A DNA stretch of 54,980 bases from Streptacidiphilus pinicola (lineage in GTDB: Bacteria; Actinomycetota; Actinomycetes; Streptomycetales; Streptomycetaceae), in contig NZ_QKYN01000051.1 in NCBI RefSeq assembly GCF_003258295.1, forward strand, positions 1 through 54,980, read 5' to 3'. Both the position numbers and the translations under genes were made by a program. The notes under the pieces were generated by a model. It saw nothing but the letters and a program-made list of their open reading frames with translations, had not been told where the DNA came from and made no database searches. How positions within the stretch are numbered: the first letter of the stretch is position 1; the number at the start of each line of letters is the position of its first letter. Positions 30,852-38,748 of the stretch are shown here, in pieces.

Positions 30852-32128
30852 CCCGGATGCCGCAACAGACGGGGAAACACGTCGTCTTCGTGACCTGGAA
30901 GACGGGCAACGCGCCCGCCTTCGCGGCGGCCCAGCGGCTCGGGCACCACGTCACCCTCATCCGTTCCCTGGAGATGGAACGCCTTCAGGGACTGGACTTC
31001 GAGACCTCGCCGTACGGCGCGAGCGTCGACGAGGTCCACTGCCTCCAGGACGCCGGCGACCTCGACGCGCTGCGCGTCTGCGTCGGACGGATCCACCAGG
31101 CACGTCCGATCGCCGGCTTCGTCGCGTCGACGGACGCGTTCGTGATCCCGGTGGCCCAGGTCGCCGCGGAGCTCGGCATCCCGTTCACCGACGCCGCCGC
31201 CGCGCGCACGGCGAAGCAGAAGTCCCGCTGCCGGGACGCGCTGGCCGCAGCCGGTGTCGAGGACACGGCGCACGCCGTGGTGAAGGACCTCGATGAGGCG
31301 CTCCGGTTCGCCGCCCTCGCGGGCTACCCGCTCGTCCTCAAGCCGGAGATGGCCTCGGCGAGCGAGGGCGCGTTCGTCCTGGCGGACGAGGCGGCCCTGC
31401 GCGAGGCCATGGCCGGCGTTGCGGAACACGCCGACCTCTACCGGCACGGAGTGCTGCTCGAGGAGTACCTGAGCGGCACCTTCCTGTCCGCGGAGATCGG
31501 GCTCAGCCGCGGCCGGGTGCTCCGCCTGGCCGTCAGCGAGCGCAAGACCTGGGACGGACACGAGCCGCTCGAGATCGGCACGACCATTCCGGCCGCGATC
31601 AGCGACGGGCAGTACGAGGCCGTCATGGACTTCGCCGAACGCGTGATCAAGGCGGTGGATTTGCGCCTCGGCATCTTCCACGTCGAGGTCATGCTCGGGG
31701 CGGACGGCGTGCCGCGGCTGATCGAGCTCAACCCCCGGGTGATGGGCTCGTGCCTGCCCAACCTGTTCTGCCTGGCGAGCGGTGTCGACTTCTTCGAACT
31801 GCTGGTGCGCGTGTACCTCGACGAGCAGCTCGACCTCGGGCCGATCGACTTCACGCACTACGCCACCGTGCGCTGGTTCGGGGCGGCGGACCGCGAGCCC
31901 ACCCCGGCGGAACTCCCCGATCTCGGCTGGACCGAGGAGTACCGCCCGGCCCTGCAGTCGCTGCATCTCGCCTTCCCCGACACCCCGACGCTCGAACCGC
32001 ACCGCGGCAACCTCGGGGCCTTCGGCGAGGTGCAGGTCCGGCACGCGGACTACCAGGCTTCCATCGACATCGCCACGCACGTCGTCGACCGCGTGGCCTC
32101 CCAACTCGGCATGGAGGTGACGAGGTGA
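30848..32128 (+). CDS. ATP-grasp carboxylate-amine ligase, 426 aa
   Basis: ATP-grasp fold. An N-terminal Rossmann-like pre-domain (HVVFVTWKTGN) is followed by AARTAKQKSRCRDALAAAGV at about 118-137. Then comes the nucleotide-binding lysine in YPLVLKPEMASASEG, the VLLEEYLSG hinge, and the metal-binding LIELNPRVMGS near 295-305. This is the pattern of L-amino acid ligases and carnosine-synthase-like enzymes, which form peptide bonds through an acyl phosphate. It probably adds an amino acid or amine outside the NRPS assembly line. The start is GTG 30848 in a GTGA overlap, or ATG 30857. The 3' end overlaps the next gene by 4 bp. Confidence 0.9.
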   Translation: MTRMPQQTGKHVVFVTWKTGNAPAFAAAQRLGHHVTLIRSLEMERLQGLDFETSPYGASVDEVHCLQDAGDLDALRVCVGRIHQARPIAGFVASTDAFVIPVAQVAAELGIPFTDAAAARTAKQKSRCRDALAAAGVEDTAHAVVKDLDEALRFAALAGYPLVLKPEMASASEGAFVLADEAALREAMAGVAEHADLYRHGVLLEEYLSGTFLSAEIGLSRGRVLRLAVSERKTWDGHEPLEIGTTIPAAISDGQYEAVMDFAERVIKAVDLRLGIFHVEVMLGADGVPRLIELNPRVMGSCLPNLFCLASGVDFFELLVRVYLDEQLDLGPIDFTHYATVRWFGAADREPTPAELPDLGWTEEYRPALQSLHLAFPDTPTLEPHRGNLGAFGEVQVRHADYQASIDIATHVVDRVASQLGMEVTR

Positions 32129-33063
32129 GCGACACGCTGTACGGCGAATCGCGCAAGCAGCTCAGCGCGCTCGGACTGCCTACCGGTGACAGCTCCGAAT
32201 TTGACTCGGAGCGCACCTTTCCCGACGGCGGGCACTACCGCATCGAGGTGCCGACGATCAATTCCGCGGCGGCCGCGCGCCGGGTGCTCAGCGAGTGCCG
32301 CAGCCAGGGGATCCGCGTCAACCGGATCACCGAGACGCTCGGTATGTTCCGGCACACCTCGCGGGAGATCCGCGAGTACGTGGAGCTCGGGCAGGAGTAC
32401 GACGCGCAGATCCTCATGTCGGTCGGCCCGCGCGCCAACTACGACATCGGCGGCAGCGTCCAGACGACGGAGGGCGCGCGCGTCGGCTACCGGCTGCGCG
32501 GGCAGGAACAGATCGTGCGCGCGCTCGAGGACGTCAGACGTGCCGTCGACCTCGGGGTCCGCGGCTTCGTCGTCTACGACGAGGGCCTGTTGTGGGTGCT
32601 CGGCCGGCTGCGCAGGTCCGGCTCGCTGCCCGAGGACGTGCACCTGAAGGTCTCGGCGCACTGCGGACACGGCAACGGAGCCTCGGCCCAGCTGCTGGAG
32701 ATGCTCGGCGCGGACAGCTTCAATCCCGTCAGGGACCTGACGCTGCCGATGGTGGGCGCCATCCGGGCGGCGATCGGGATTCCGATCGACGTGCACGTGG
32801 ACAACCCCCGGCTGTCCGGGGGCTTCGTGCGCACCTACGACGCGCCCGAGTTCGTCCGGATCGCCGCGCCGGTCTTCCTCAAGACGGGCAACAGCGCCCT
32901 CGAAGGCCACGGCTCGGTACCCAGTTCGCAGCAGATCGACGCCGTCGTCGCCCAGGTCGAGATCCTCGCGGAGTTCCTCGACCGACACGGATCCGGGCTT
33001 CGCCAGTCGGAGCCGACCGCATTCCACAGCAGCACCGGCACGGACGAAAGCACACACGGGTGA
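32125..33063 (+). CDS. U32-peptidase-like TIM-barrel protein, 312 aa
   Basis: The sequence has alternating beta/alpha units: HYRIEVPTINS, then VGPRANYDIGG, GFVVYDEGLLWVL, LKVSAHCGHGNGASAQLLE, LGADSFNPVRDLTLP, IDVHVDNPRLSGG and a final PVFLKTGNSA. I recognise this as an actinobacterial family commonly annotated as U32-family peptidase. Only two cysteines are visible in the barrel, so the Fe-S cluster of TrhP/UbiU/UbiV-type U32 proteins is unlikely. Its reaction is unknown; a role in processing the peptide or in an aldolase/isomerase-like step is possible. GTG 32125 overlaps the ATP-grasp stop (GTGA), and its own stop overlaps the transporter start. Confidence 0.65.
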   Translation: MSDTLYGESRKQLSALGLPTGDSSEFDSERTFPDGGHYRIEVPTINSAAAARRVLSECRSQGIRVNRITETLGMFRHTSREIREYVELGQEYDAQILMSVGPRANYDIGGSVQTTEGARVGYRLRGQEQIVRALEDVRRAVDLGVRGFVVYDEGLLWVLGRLRRSGSLPEDVHLKVSAHCGHGNGASAQLLEMLGADSFNPVRDLTLPMVGAIRAAIGIPIDVHVDNPRLSGGFVRTYDAPEFVRIAAPVFLKTGNSALEGHGSVPSSQQIDAVVAQVEILAEFLDRHGSGLRQSEPTAFHSSTGTDESTHG

Positions 33064-33980
33064 ATCTGCTCAACGCCTTCATCCCGATCTGGGCGCTCAC
33101 CGCCGTGGGCTACGCGGCGCGTCGGCGCGGCCTGCTCGGCGAGAGCGCCGCGGGGGTGCTCGGCAGGTACGTGTTCCACCTCGCCATGCCGCCCGCGCTC
33201 TTCCTCACCCTGAGCAAGACACCGCTGTCGAGTTTCGACGTGCGGGCCCTGGTCGCCTTCGGGGTGAGCACGGGTGTCACGCTCGGCGTGGGCTGGTTCG
33301 CGGCCGGGCGCCTGTTCGGCCGCAAACAGGGCGAGCGGCCCATCTGGGGCATGGCGGCCGGGTACGTGAACTCGGCGAACCTCGGCATCCCGATCGCCCT
33401 GCAGGTGCTGCACAGCGTCTCCTTCCTCGCCGAGGTGGTGCTGCTGCAGGTGCTCGTGGTCACGCCGATCATCCTGATCGCCCTGGACCGGCACGGTGAC
33501 GCCTCGGGCACCGTGCGCCTGCGCAGGATTCTGACCCTGCCCGTGCGCAACCCGGTCATCCTCGGCTCCGCGCTCGGCGTGGTCTGGTCGGTCGGGCACT
33601 GGCACGTGCCGGCCGAGGTGTCGAACTGCCTGGGCCTGCTGTCGGGTTCGGCCGTCCCGGTCGCGCTGGTCGCACTCGGCGCCTCGCTCCACGGCGAGGC
33701 ACGGGCGTCGGCGGCGGGGCGCGAGATCGGGGTGCTCACGGCACTGAAACTGGTGCTGCAGCCCGTCATCGCCTTCGCGGTGGGCGAGCTGCTCCACCTC
33801 TCGCACGCGCAGTTGCTCGCGGTCGTCGTGTGCGCGGGCCTGCCGACGGCGCAGAACACGTTCATCTTCGCCCAGGAGTACGGGGTGGGTGAGGCCCTGG
33901 CGAACCGCGCCGTCATCGTCACCACGACCTGCTCGCTCGCCACACTCGCCACGGTGGCCGCCCTGCTCGGGAACCACTAG
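33060..33980 (+). CDS. AEC-family (auxin efflux carrier-like) transporter, 306 aa
   Basis: About ten hydrophobic helices in two halves separated by a short basic loop (about residues 145-160). The family features are NSANLGIPIALQVL in the first half and GLPTAQNTFIFAQEYG in the second, the discontinuous-helix regions of AEC/PIN-type carriers. These usually move carboxylic or amino acids and small organic anions. GTG 33060 overlaps the U32-like stop (GTGA). With the MFS gene at 20147, the cluster has two transporters of different types, one probably for the product and one for a small precursor or breakdown product. Confidence 0.88.
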   Translation: MNLLNAFIPIWALTAVGYAARRRGLLGESAAGVLGRYVFHLAMPPALFLTLSKTPLSSFDVRALVAFGVSTGVTLGVGWFAAGRLFGRKQGERPIWGMAAGYVNSANLGIPIALQVLHSVSFLAEVVLLQVLVVTPIILIALDRHGDASGTVRLRRILTLPVRNPVILGSALGVVWSVGHWHVPAEVSNCLGLLSGSAVPVALVALGASLHGEARASAAGREIGVLTALKLVLQPVIAFAVGELLHLSHAQLLAVVVCAGLPTAQNTFIFAQEYGVGEALANRAVIVTTTCSLATLATVAALLGNH

Positions 33981-34001
33981 CCCCATGCCCGGAGAGTATC
34001 C

Positions 34002-35399
34002 ATGTCACTGATCCCGGATCACGAACTTCGTGAGGCCGTCGACGCGCTCATGCCGCGCGCGCGAGTCGATCTGGAACGGCTGGTGGCGATCCCGTCCGTC
34101 TCCTTCCCCGGCTTCGACCCGGCGCACGTCGACGCCTCCGCCGCGGCGACGGCCGAGCTGCTGCGGGAGGCAGGCCTCCCGGACGTGCGCATCGTCCGGG
34201 CGGGCGGCCGGCCCGCGGTCATCGGCCGCCGCCCGGCGCCCGAAGGCGCCCCGACGGTCCTGCTGTACGCCCACCACGACGTGCAGCCCGCGGGAGACCC
34301 GGCGCTCTGGGACTCAGCCCCGTTCACGGCCGTCGAGCGGGACGGCCGGCTGTTCGGGCGCGGCGCCGCCGACGACAAGGCGGGCGTTCTCGCCCACGTG
34401 ACCGCGCTGCGGGCGCTCGGCGACCGACTCCCGGTGGGCGTCGTCGTGTTCGTCGAGGGCGAGGAGGAATACGGGTCCGTCACTCTTCCGCAGTTGCTGG
34501 CGGAGCACGGAACCCTGCTCTCAGCTGATGTCATCGTCATCGCCGACTCGCAGAACTGGGACATCGGCGCGCCCTCGGTGACCACCTCGCTGCGCGGCAC
34601 GGTCAATCTCTTCGTCGACGTGCGCACGTCGGAGCGCGCGGTGCACAGCGGCATGTTCGGCGGACCGGTCCCCGACGCCCTCACGGCTCTGGTGCGCCTG
34701 CTGGGCACGCTGCACGACGAGAAGGGAAGCGTCGCGGTCGCCGGGCTCAAGGCGGTCGACGGCGTCGGCTCTCCTGGATCCGCCGGGGCCGCCGCTGGAT
34801 CGCGCGTCGACTACCCCGAGGAGCGGCTCCGCCGGGAAGCCGGCCTCATGGCGGGGGTCGAACTGATCGGCACCGGAGCCATCACCGAGCGCCTGTGGGA
34901 CAAGCCGGCCATCTCCGTCCTCGGCATCGACGCGCCGCGCACGGATGCCGCGCCGAACGCGCTCATCCCGGCCGCCCGCGCCAAGGTCGGCGTCCGGTTC
35001 GCCCCGTCCGACAGCATCGCGTCCGTGCACGCGGCCGTGCGAGCGCATCTGCTGCGTCACGCACCGTGGGGCGCGCAGGTGACCGTCGAACTCGAACACG
35101 ACGGCGCGCCCTGCCTGCTGGACTCCGGCGGACCAGCCCACGCCACGGCCCGCGACGCGCTGCGCGACGCGTGGGACGGAACGGAACCGGTGGAGATCGG
35201 CGTGGGCGGCTCCATCCCGTTCATCGCCGCCTTCCGCGCGATGTTCCCTCACGCGGAGGTCATCGTCACCGGGGTGGAGGACCCCGAGTCCAGCGCGCAC
35301 GGCCCGAACGAGAGCCTGCACCTGGGCGAGTTCGCCCGCGCCTGCTTCGCGGAGGCCCTGCTGCTGAGCCGCCTGGGCGGCGGGCCGGCTGCCCGCTGA
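34002..35399 (+). CDS. M20-family metallopeptidase (dipeptidase-like), 465 aa
   Basis: Zn-dependent M20 peptidase. YAHHDVQPAG gives the first metal histidine and aspartate (His91, Asp93), GRGAADDKAG the bridging aspartate, VEGEEEYGS the catalytic and metal glutamates, and GPNESLH the C-terminal metal histidine. A dimerisation domain (about residues 190-350) interrupts the catalytic one, as usual. It is cytoplasmic; no signal peptide is seen. As the last gene of the cluster it may remove a protecting residue, recycle misloaded dipeptides or inactivate the product inside the cell. A perfect hairpin follows 17 bp after its stop. Confidence 0.93.
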   Translation: MSLIPDHELREAVDALMPRARVDLERLVAIPSVSFPGFDPAHVDASAAATAELLREAGLPDVRIVRAGGRPAVIGRRPAPEGAPTVLLYAHHDVQPAGDPALWDSAPFTAVERDGRLFGRGAADDKAGVLAHVTALRALGDRLPVGVVVFVEGEEEYGSVTLPQLLAEHGTLLSADVIVIADSQNWDIGAPSVTTSLRGTVNLFVDVRTSERAVHSGMFGGPVPDALTALVRLLGTLHDEKGSVAVAGLKAVDGVGSPGSAGAAAGSRVDYPEERLRREAGLMAGVELIGTGAITERLWDKPAISVLGIDAPRTDAAPNALIPAARAKVGVRFAPSDSIASVHAAVRAHLLRHAPWGAQVTVELEHDGAPCLLDSGGPAHATARDALRDAWDGTEPVEIGVGGSIPFIAAFRAMFPHAEVIVTGVEDPESSAHGPNESLHLGEFARACFAEALLLSRLGGGPAAR

Positions 35400-35415
35400 G
35401 GCGGCGGCTGCAGCA

Positions 35416-35442
35416 GGGGTGGTGGACCGAGCCCACCACCCC
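35416..35442. terminator. Bidirectional hairpin between convergent genes
   Basis: GGGGTGGTGG (35416-35425) and CCACCACCCC (35433-35442) form a perfect 10-bp stem with a 7-nt loop. It lies between the M20 gene ending at 35399 and the minus-strand gene ending at 35463, so it marks the right border of the NRPS/PKS transcription unit. There is no U-tract, as is common in actinomycetes. Confidence 0.75.
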
Positions 35443-35462
35443 GACGTGCTTCAGGACGTGGT

Positions 35463-37631
35463 TCAGGACGTCGTGACGTCGTCGTAGTAGGTGTAGGTCG
35501 GGTCGCTCGGGTAGTTGTCGTCCCGGTTGGTCAGGGTCAGCGTGTAGCTGTGACCGGCCGTGATGGTCGCGGTCTTCTGCACCCAGCCGGAGTTGGAGAC
35601 ACAGGTCTTGGCCAGGACCGTGGTCGTGGTCCCGGTCGTGTTGTCCTTCAGCGTGGCGGTGGCCCAGTCGTAGGTGACGGTGTCCGGGCAGGTCACGTTG
35701 TAGTAGAAGGACAGCTTGGTCGAACCGGTCGGAGCGGTGAAGGTCTGCGCGGCGGTCGAGGTGTTGGACGGGGTGGTGAGACCCAGCATCGCGCCGTAGC
35801 TGCCGCTGTGGGCCGCGCCGGCCGTCACCGCGGCGTTGCCGGTCGTGGTCCAGCTGGAGAAGCTGCCGGTCTCGAAGCCGCCGTTGACCACGCCGTTGCC
35901 CCCGCCGACCGGGTTGACGGTCCAGCTGAACGAGGTGGAGCCGGAGGCGCCGGTGCTGTCGGAGGCGGTGACGGTCACGTTCGAGGTGCCGGCGGTCGAG
36001 GGCGTGCCGGAGATCAGGCCGCCCGAGGAGATGGACAGGCCCGCCGGGAGGCCGGTGGCGGTGTAGGTCAGGGCCGCGCCGCCGGAGTCCGTGGCGTTGA
36101 TCTGGAGCGAGACCGCGGTGCCGACGGTGCCGGTCTGGTTGCCCGGGTTGGTGACGGTGACGGTGTTGCCGCCGGTGGACGTGCCGACGGGCAGGCCTCC
36201 GGTGGGCGCGTACATCGCCACGTTGAACGTGCTGCCGCTGGGCGCCTGGGCGACCGGGATGACGGTGACGGCGTTGCCGCCGGCGAGCACGGAGGTGGAG
36301 ATGTAGTCGCCGAACATCCGGCCCTGGCTGGTGTTCGGCAGCCAGGCGAGCGTCATCGGGCCGGCCAGCTGGACGGCGGTGGTCCAGGTGGTGCCGCCGT
36401 TGCCGGAGGAGATGTAGCCCGCCTCGAGCTGGCAGGTGGTGTCCGTGCAGTTCGCGTTCGGGTAGTAGTAGTACGTCACACCGATCCGGGCGGTACCGCC
36501 CGAGCTGGACGGGTCGACGCCGATACCCGGGGTGAAGTGGTCGTCGGTGCTGCTGACCGCGTCGATCGGCACCCGCACCGGCGAGCTCCACGAAGTGCCG
36601 TTCGTGGAGGTCGACATGATGATGTCGTTGCTCGAGCAGCCGCTGCGGAAGCTGCAGTCGGACCAGACCGCGTAGACCTTCCCGGACGCGTCGATCTCGG
36701 CCGAGGGCAGGGGACTCTCACGCAGGGTGTCCCGCGGGCGCAGCCGCGTCATGTCGTTGGCCGCGTCCTCCAGGCCGGCCACGGTGTGGTGCGAGACGGG
36801 GGCGATCTGCACGCTGGAACCCCAGCTGGCACCACCGTTGGTGGAGGTGAAGGAGCGCTCCTCGTTCGAGCTGGCCGAGGAGAACGGGACGACGACGGTG
36901 CCGTTCGGCTGCACGACCGGCTGGCCGCCGAGCCCGCTGGGGCCGTCGGCCGGGCTCATCTCGCTGCCCCAGCTCTGGCCGCCGTCGGTCGAGGTGCGCA
37001 TGTGCTCCGCGTCACCGGCGTTGGCGTCGTCGTACTCGGTGTAGCACTGGCCGTAGTACGGGCTGGACGAGTGGTTGTCGCAGACCGACCAGTTCTTGTC
37101 GTCGAAGGTACCGGTGGAAATGGTGACCGGGTTGCCCCAGGTCTGGCCGCCGTCGGTGGAGCGGCTGAGGTCCACGTCCACGTTGCCGGAGGCGTCGATG
37201 CCCAGCCAGGAGACCATCCAGACGCCGTCCTTGGCGTCGTAGGCCACCGAGGCGTCGCTCACCTGCCCGTAGGGACCGCCGGTGTTCGCCGTGGTGGCGG
37301 GCATGAACCCGTGCGTCCAGGTCTGCCCACCGTCGGTGGAGGTGGCCCAACCGATGTTGGACGCGCCGCCACCGGACACCCGGCCGACCTGGAAGGCGGA
37401 GACGACGGTGTTGCCGTAGCTGAACGTGTCCGGCTCGACCTCGGTGGCGTGCTGGGCCTGGGAGTCGGAGTACGGATCGCTGCTGACCTGCGTGAGCGCG
37501 GGAGCGGCGTGGATCGTGTGTCCATGGTCCGCCGCCGGCGATGCGGCGGCGAAGCCGGGAGCGGATAAGGCCAGGGCCGCGGCCATGGCGCCGACGAGAA
37601 GCGTGGGTCCTTTTCGAGCCAGTCCGGACAT
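35463..37631 (-). CDS. Secreted BNR/sialidase-like beta-propeller protein with Ig and C-terminal module, 722 aa
   Basis: Signal peptide from MSGLARKG to the GFAAASPA region. A propeller region (about 40-480) follows, rich in Asp-box repeats: STDGGQTW occurs twice, with STDGGQSW and STNGGASW as further copies. A putative Ig domain follows (about 505-590, TATGLPAGLSISSGGLISGT, the He_PIG pattern), and then a C-terminal beta-sandwich from NGGFETGSF to the end. ATG 37631 has AGGAGAG upstream; an earlier in-frame ATG at 37811 gives an unconvincing leader. Codon 22 is TTA (37566-37568). The propeller fits an exo-sialidase or other glycan-active or binding protein, but catalytic residues cannot be assigned. 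The C-terminal module is nearly identical to that of the gene at 51286-53376. Confidence 0.85.
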   Translation of the reverse strand: MSGLARKGPTLLVGAMAAALALSAPGFAAASPAADHGHTIHAAPALTQVSSDPYSDSQAQHATEVEPDTFSYGNTVVSAFQVGRVSGGGASNIGWATSTDGGQTWTHGFMPATTANTGGPYGQVSDASVAYDAKDGVWMVSWLGIDASGNVDVDLSRSTDGGQTWGNPVTISTGTFDDKNWSVCDNHSSSPYYGQCYTEYDDANAGDAEHMRTSTDGGQSWGSEMSPADGPSGLGGQPVVQPNGTVVVPFSSASSNEERSFTSTNGGASWGSSVQIAPVSHHTVAGLEDAANDMTRLRPRDTLRESPLPSAEIDASGKVYAVWSDCSFRSGCSSNDIIMSTSTNGTSWSSPVRVPIDAVSSTDDHFTPGIGVDPSSSGGTARIGVTYYYYPNANCTDTTCQLEAGYISSGNGGTTWTTAVQLAGPMTLAWLPNTSQGRMFGDYISTSVLAGGNAVTVIPVAQAPSGSTFNVAMYAPTGGLPVGTSTGGNTVTVTNPGNQTGTVGTAVSLQINATDSGGAALTYTATGLPAGLSISSGGLISGTPSTAGTSNVTVTASDSTGASGSTSFSWTVNPVGGGNGVVNGGFETGSFSSWTTTGNAAVTAGAAHSGSYGAMLGLTTPSNTSTAAQTFTAPTGSTKLSFYYNVTCPDTVTYDWATATLKDNTTGTTTTVLAKTCVSNSGWVQKTATITAGHSYTLTLTNRDDNYPSDPTYTYYDDVTTS
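35478..35887. repeat. Long direct repeat, copy 1 (C-terminal module DNA)
   Basis: A 410-bp block equivalent to 51301-51710 at a constant offset of 15823 bp with no insertions or deletions. By eye I count about nine substitutions. It encodes the C-terminal module of both BNR-like proteins. Confidence 0.88.
37566..37568 (-). promoter_or_regulatory. TTA leucine codon in a signal peptide
   Basis: This is codon 22 of the BNR-like gene 35463-37631, read ALA-L-SAPGF. In streptomycetes TTA needs the bldA tRNA, so translation would be delayed to late growth. Confidence 0.7.
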
Positions 37632-37989
37632 GTCTCTCCTGACATGCGAGGCGGTACCGGTGGGTGCCGGCGTGACTCCGGCACGGGACAGCCGAATGGT
37701 GGTGCCACCACCAGCCGTGGAGAAAGACCGCCAGGGTGGCGGGAACATGTCATCACGTGGATGGCACGTTGCCGCCAGCGGTCCTGAGGGGTGTTGGGGT
37801 GTCGTGTGCACAAGTCAACGACGACATAGGTGATCTGATGGCGCGATTGACCGGGCGCAAAACCCGCAGCCCTTTGACTCCGGGATTGCCTGATACTCTC
37901 CGTTGCCGCCTTCTCGCACCATTCGAGCCGGCAGTTGGCGAAGCTGCTGCACGAGTGGCTTCGGGGGATGTCAGGCAAAGGGGAGTTGC
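37632..37989. promoter_or_regulatory. Divergent intergenic region
   Basis: 358 bp between the minus-strand BNR-like gene and the + strand membrane protein. It holds a 17-bp dyad (37697-37713). A TTGACT on the minus strand (within 37815-37825) has only a poor -10, and on the + strand TGATACTCT near 37890 resembles an extended -10. No gene is seen. Confidence 0.4.
37697..37713. promoter_or_regulatory. 17-bp inverted repeat upstream of BNR-like gene 1
   Basis: TGGTGGTGCCACCACCA is a perfect 8+1+8 dyad located 66 bp upstream of the ATG at 37631. It is a candidate operator or 5'-leader hairpin. It was not found upstream of the second BNR-like gene. Confidence 0.4.
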
Positions 37990-38571
37990 ATGGCGGGGGT
38001 ATCCAAGTCGCCGATAGCGCGGGCGCTCGGCGTGGCACTGTTGGCCACGGTCGTCGCCTTGATGCCCGTGGGATTTCTCGCGTCGTCCAACATCGTCTGG
38101 GGCGAGGACAACCAGTACGGACGAGTATCGATACCCGGCGCCGAGGTGATTCATATCCCTGCGGGCCAAGTGACGGTCTCGGTAGCGGTGGCATTGCCCG
38201 GCCGGGGGAACGGGACACCGACCCTGCGCCTGCCTGACTGTGGCTTCACGATCGACGCGGTCGACGGCGGCTCTACTCCCAAAGTCACCGAAGACATCGG
38301 GTCTTCGAACAATGCAAATGACAACCTGGACGACACGCAGCGCCAGGTATGGCGCATGTCCGTCACCCGGACCGCCGACTACAAGATCACAACGCACGGC
38401 GATTTCACCGGCTACGGGGTCAACCCCGAGCTGTGGTTCGGACATACGGCCGGGATGCCCGGCGTCTACGTGCTCCCCGTTTCGGCGTTGGTCGGACTGT
38501 GCGCCAGTCTGGCCTGGCTCGCTTTCCGGTGGCTCCGGCGCCGGCTGCGTCGCGGGGCGTCGTCGGACTAG
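37990..38571 (+). CDS. Small membrane protein of unknown function, 193 aa
   Basis: Two predicted membrane segments flank a roughly 120-residue outside domain: an N-terminal helix (ALGVALLATVVALMPVGFLA, about 12-31) and a C-terminal helix (about 155-178) followed by a basic tail FRWLRRRLRRG, which puts both ends in the cytoplasm. The outer domain contains IPAGQVTVSVAVALPGRG and has one cysteine. I recognise no family with certainty. Start ATG 37990 follows GGGGAG by 5 nt. It is divergent from BNR-like gene 1 and is followed at 178 bp by the hexosaminidase gene, probably in a separate unit because operators lie between them. Confidence 0.72.
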   Translation: MAGVSKSPIARALGVALLATVVALMPVGFLASSNIVWGEDNQYGRVSIPGAEVIHIPAGQVTVSVAVALPGRGNGTPTLRLPDCGFTIDAVDGGSTPKVTEDIGSSNNANDNLDDTQRQVWRMSVTRTADYKITTHGDFTGYGVNPELWFGHTAGMPGVYVLPVSALVGLCASLAWLAFRWLRRRLRRGASSD

Positions 38572-38662
38572 CCGGCTCGCGTCCGGGCGCACAACCGATG
38601 AGGGCCGCAGTCGGAGTTGTCGCGGCCCTGTTCAGTCGGGTCCTCGCTTGCTATGGTCCAGC

Positions 38663-38692
38663 GGTCTAGACCCATCTCAATGGACTAGTCCA
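38663..38692 (+). promoter_or_regulatory. Two tandem DasR (dre)-like palindromes
   Basis: GGTCTAGACC (38663-38672) is the exact core of the DasR response element (consensus TGGTCTAGACCA). TGGACTAGTCCA (38681-38692) is a perfect 12-bp palindrome differing from that consensus at two symmetric positions. Centres are 19 bp apart, and the second ends 56 bp before the GH20 start codon. DasR is the GlcNAc-responsive GntR-family repressor of chitin and aminosugar genes, which suits the gene downstream. Confidence 0.7.
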
Positions 38693-38748
38693 ATGCTCTC
38701 CCTGTTCACCGCACTGCTCCGCACCCTGCGATCTGACGAGGAAGGCAT

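Noticed and set aside
35550-37568. Long + strand frame opposite BNR-like gene 1
   Set aside because: The minus frame has a signal peptide, Asp-boxes and a strong ribosome site; the + frame is Gly/Val/Arg-rich noise.
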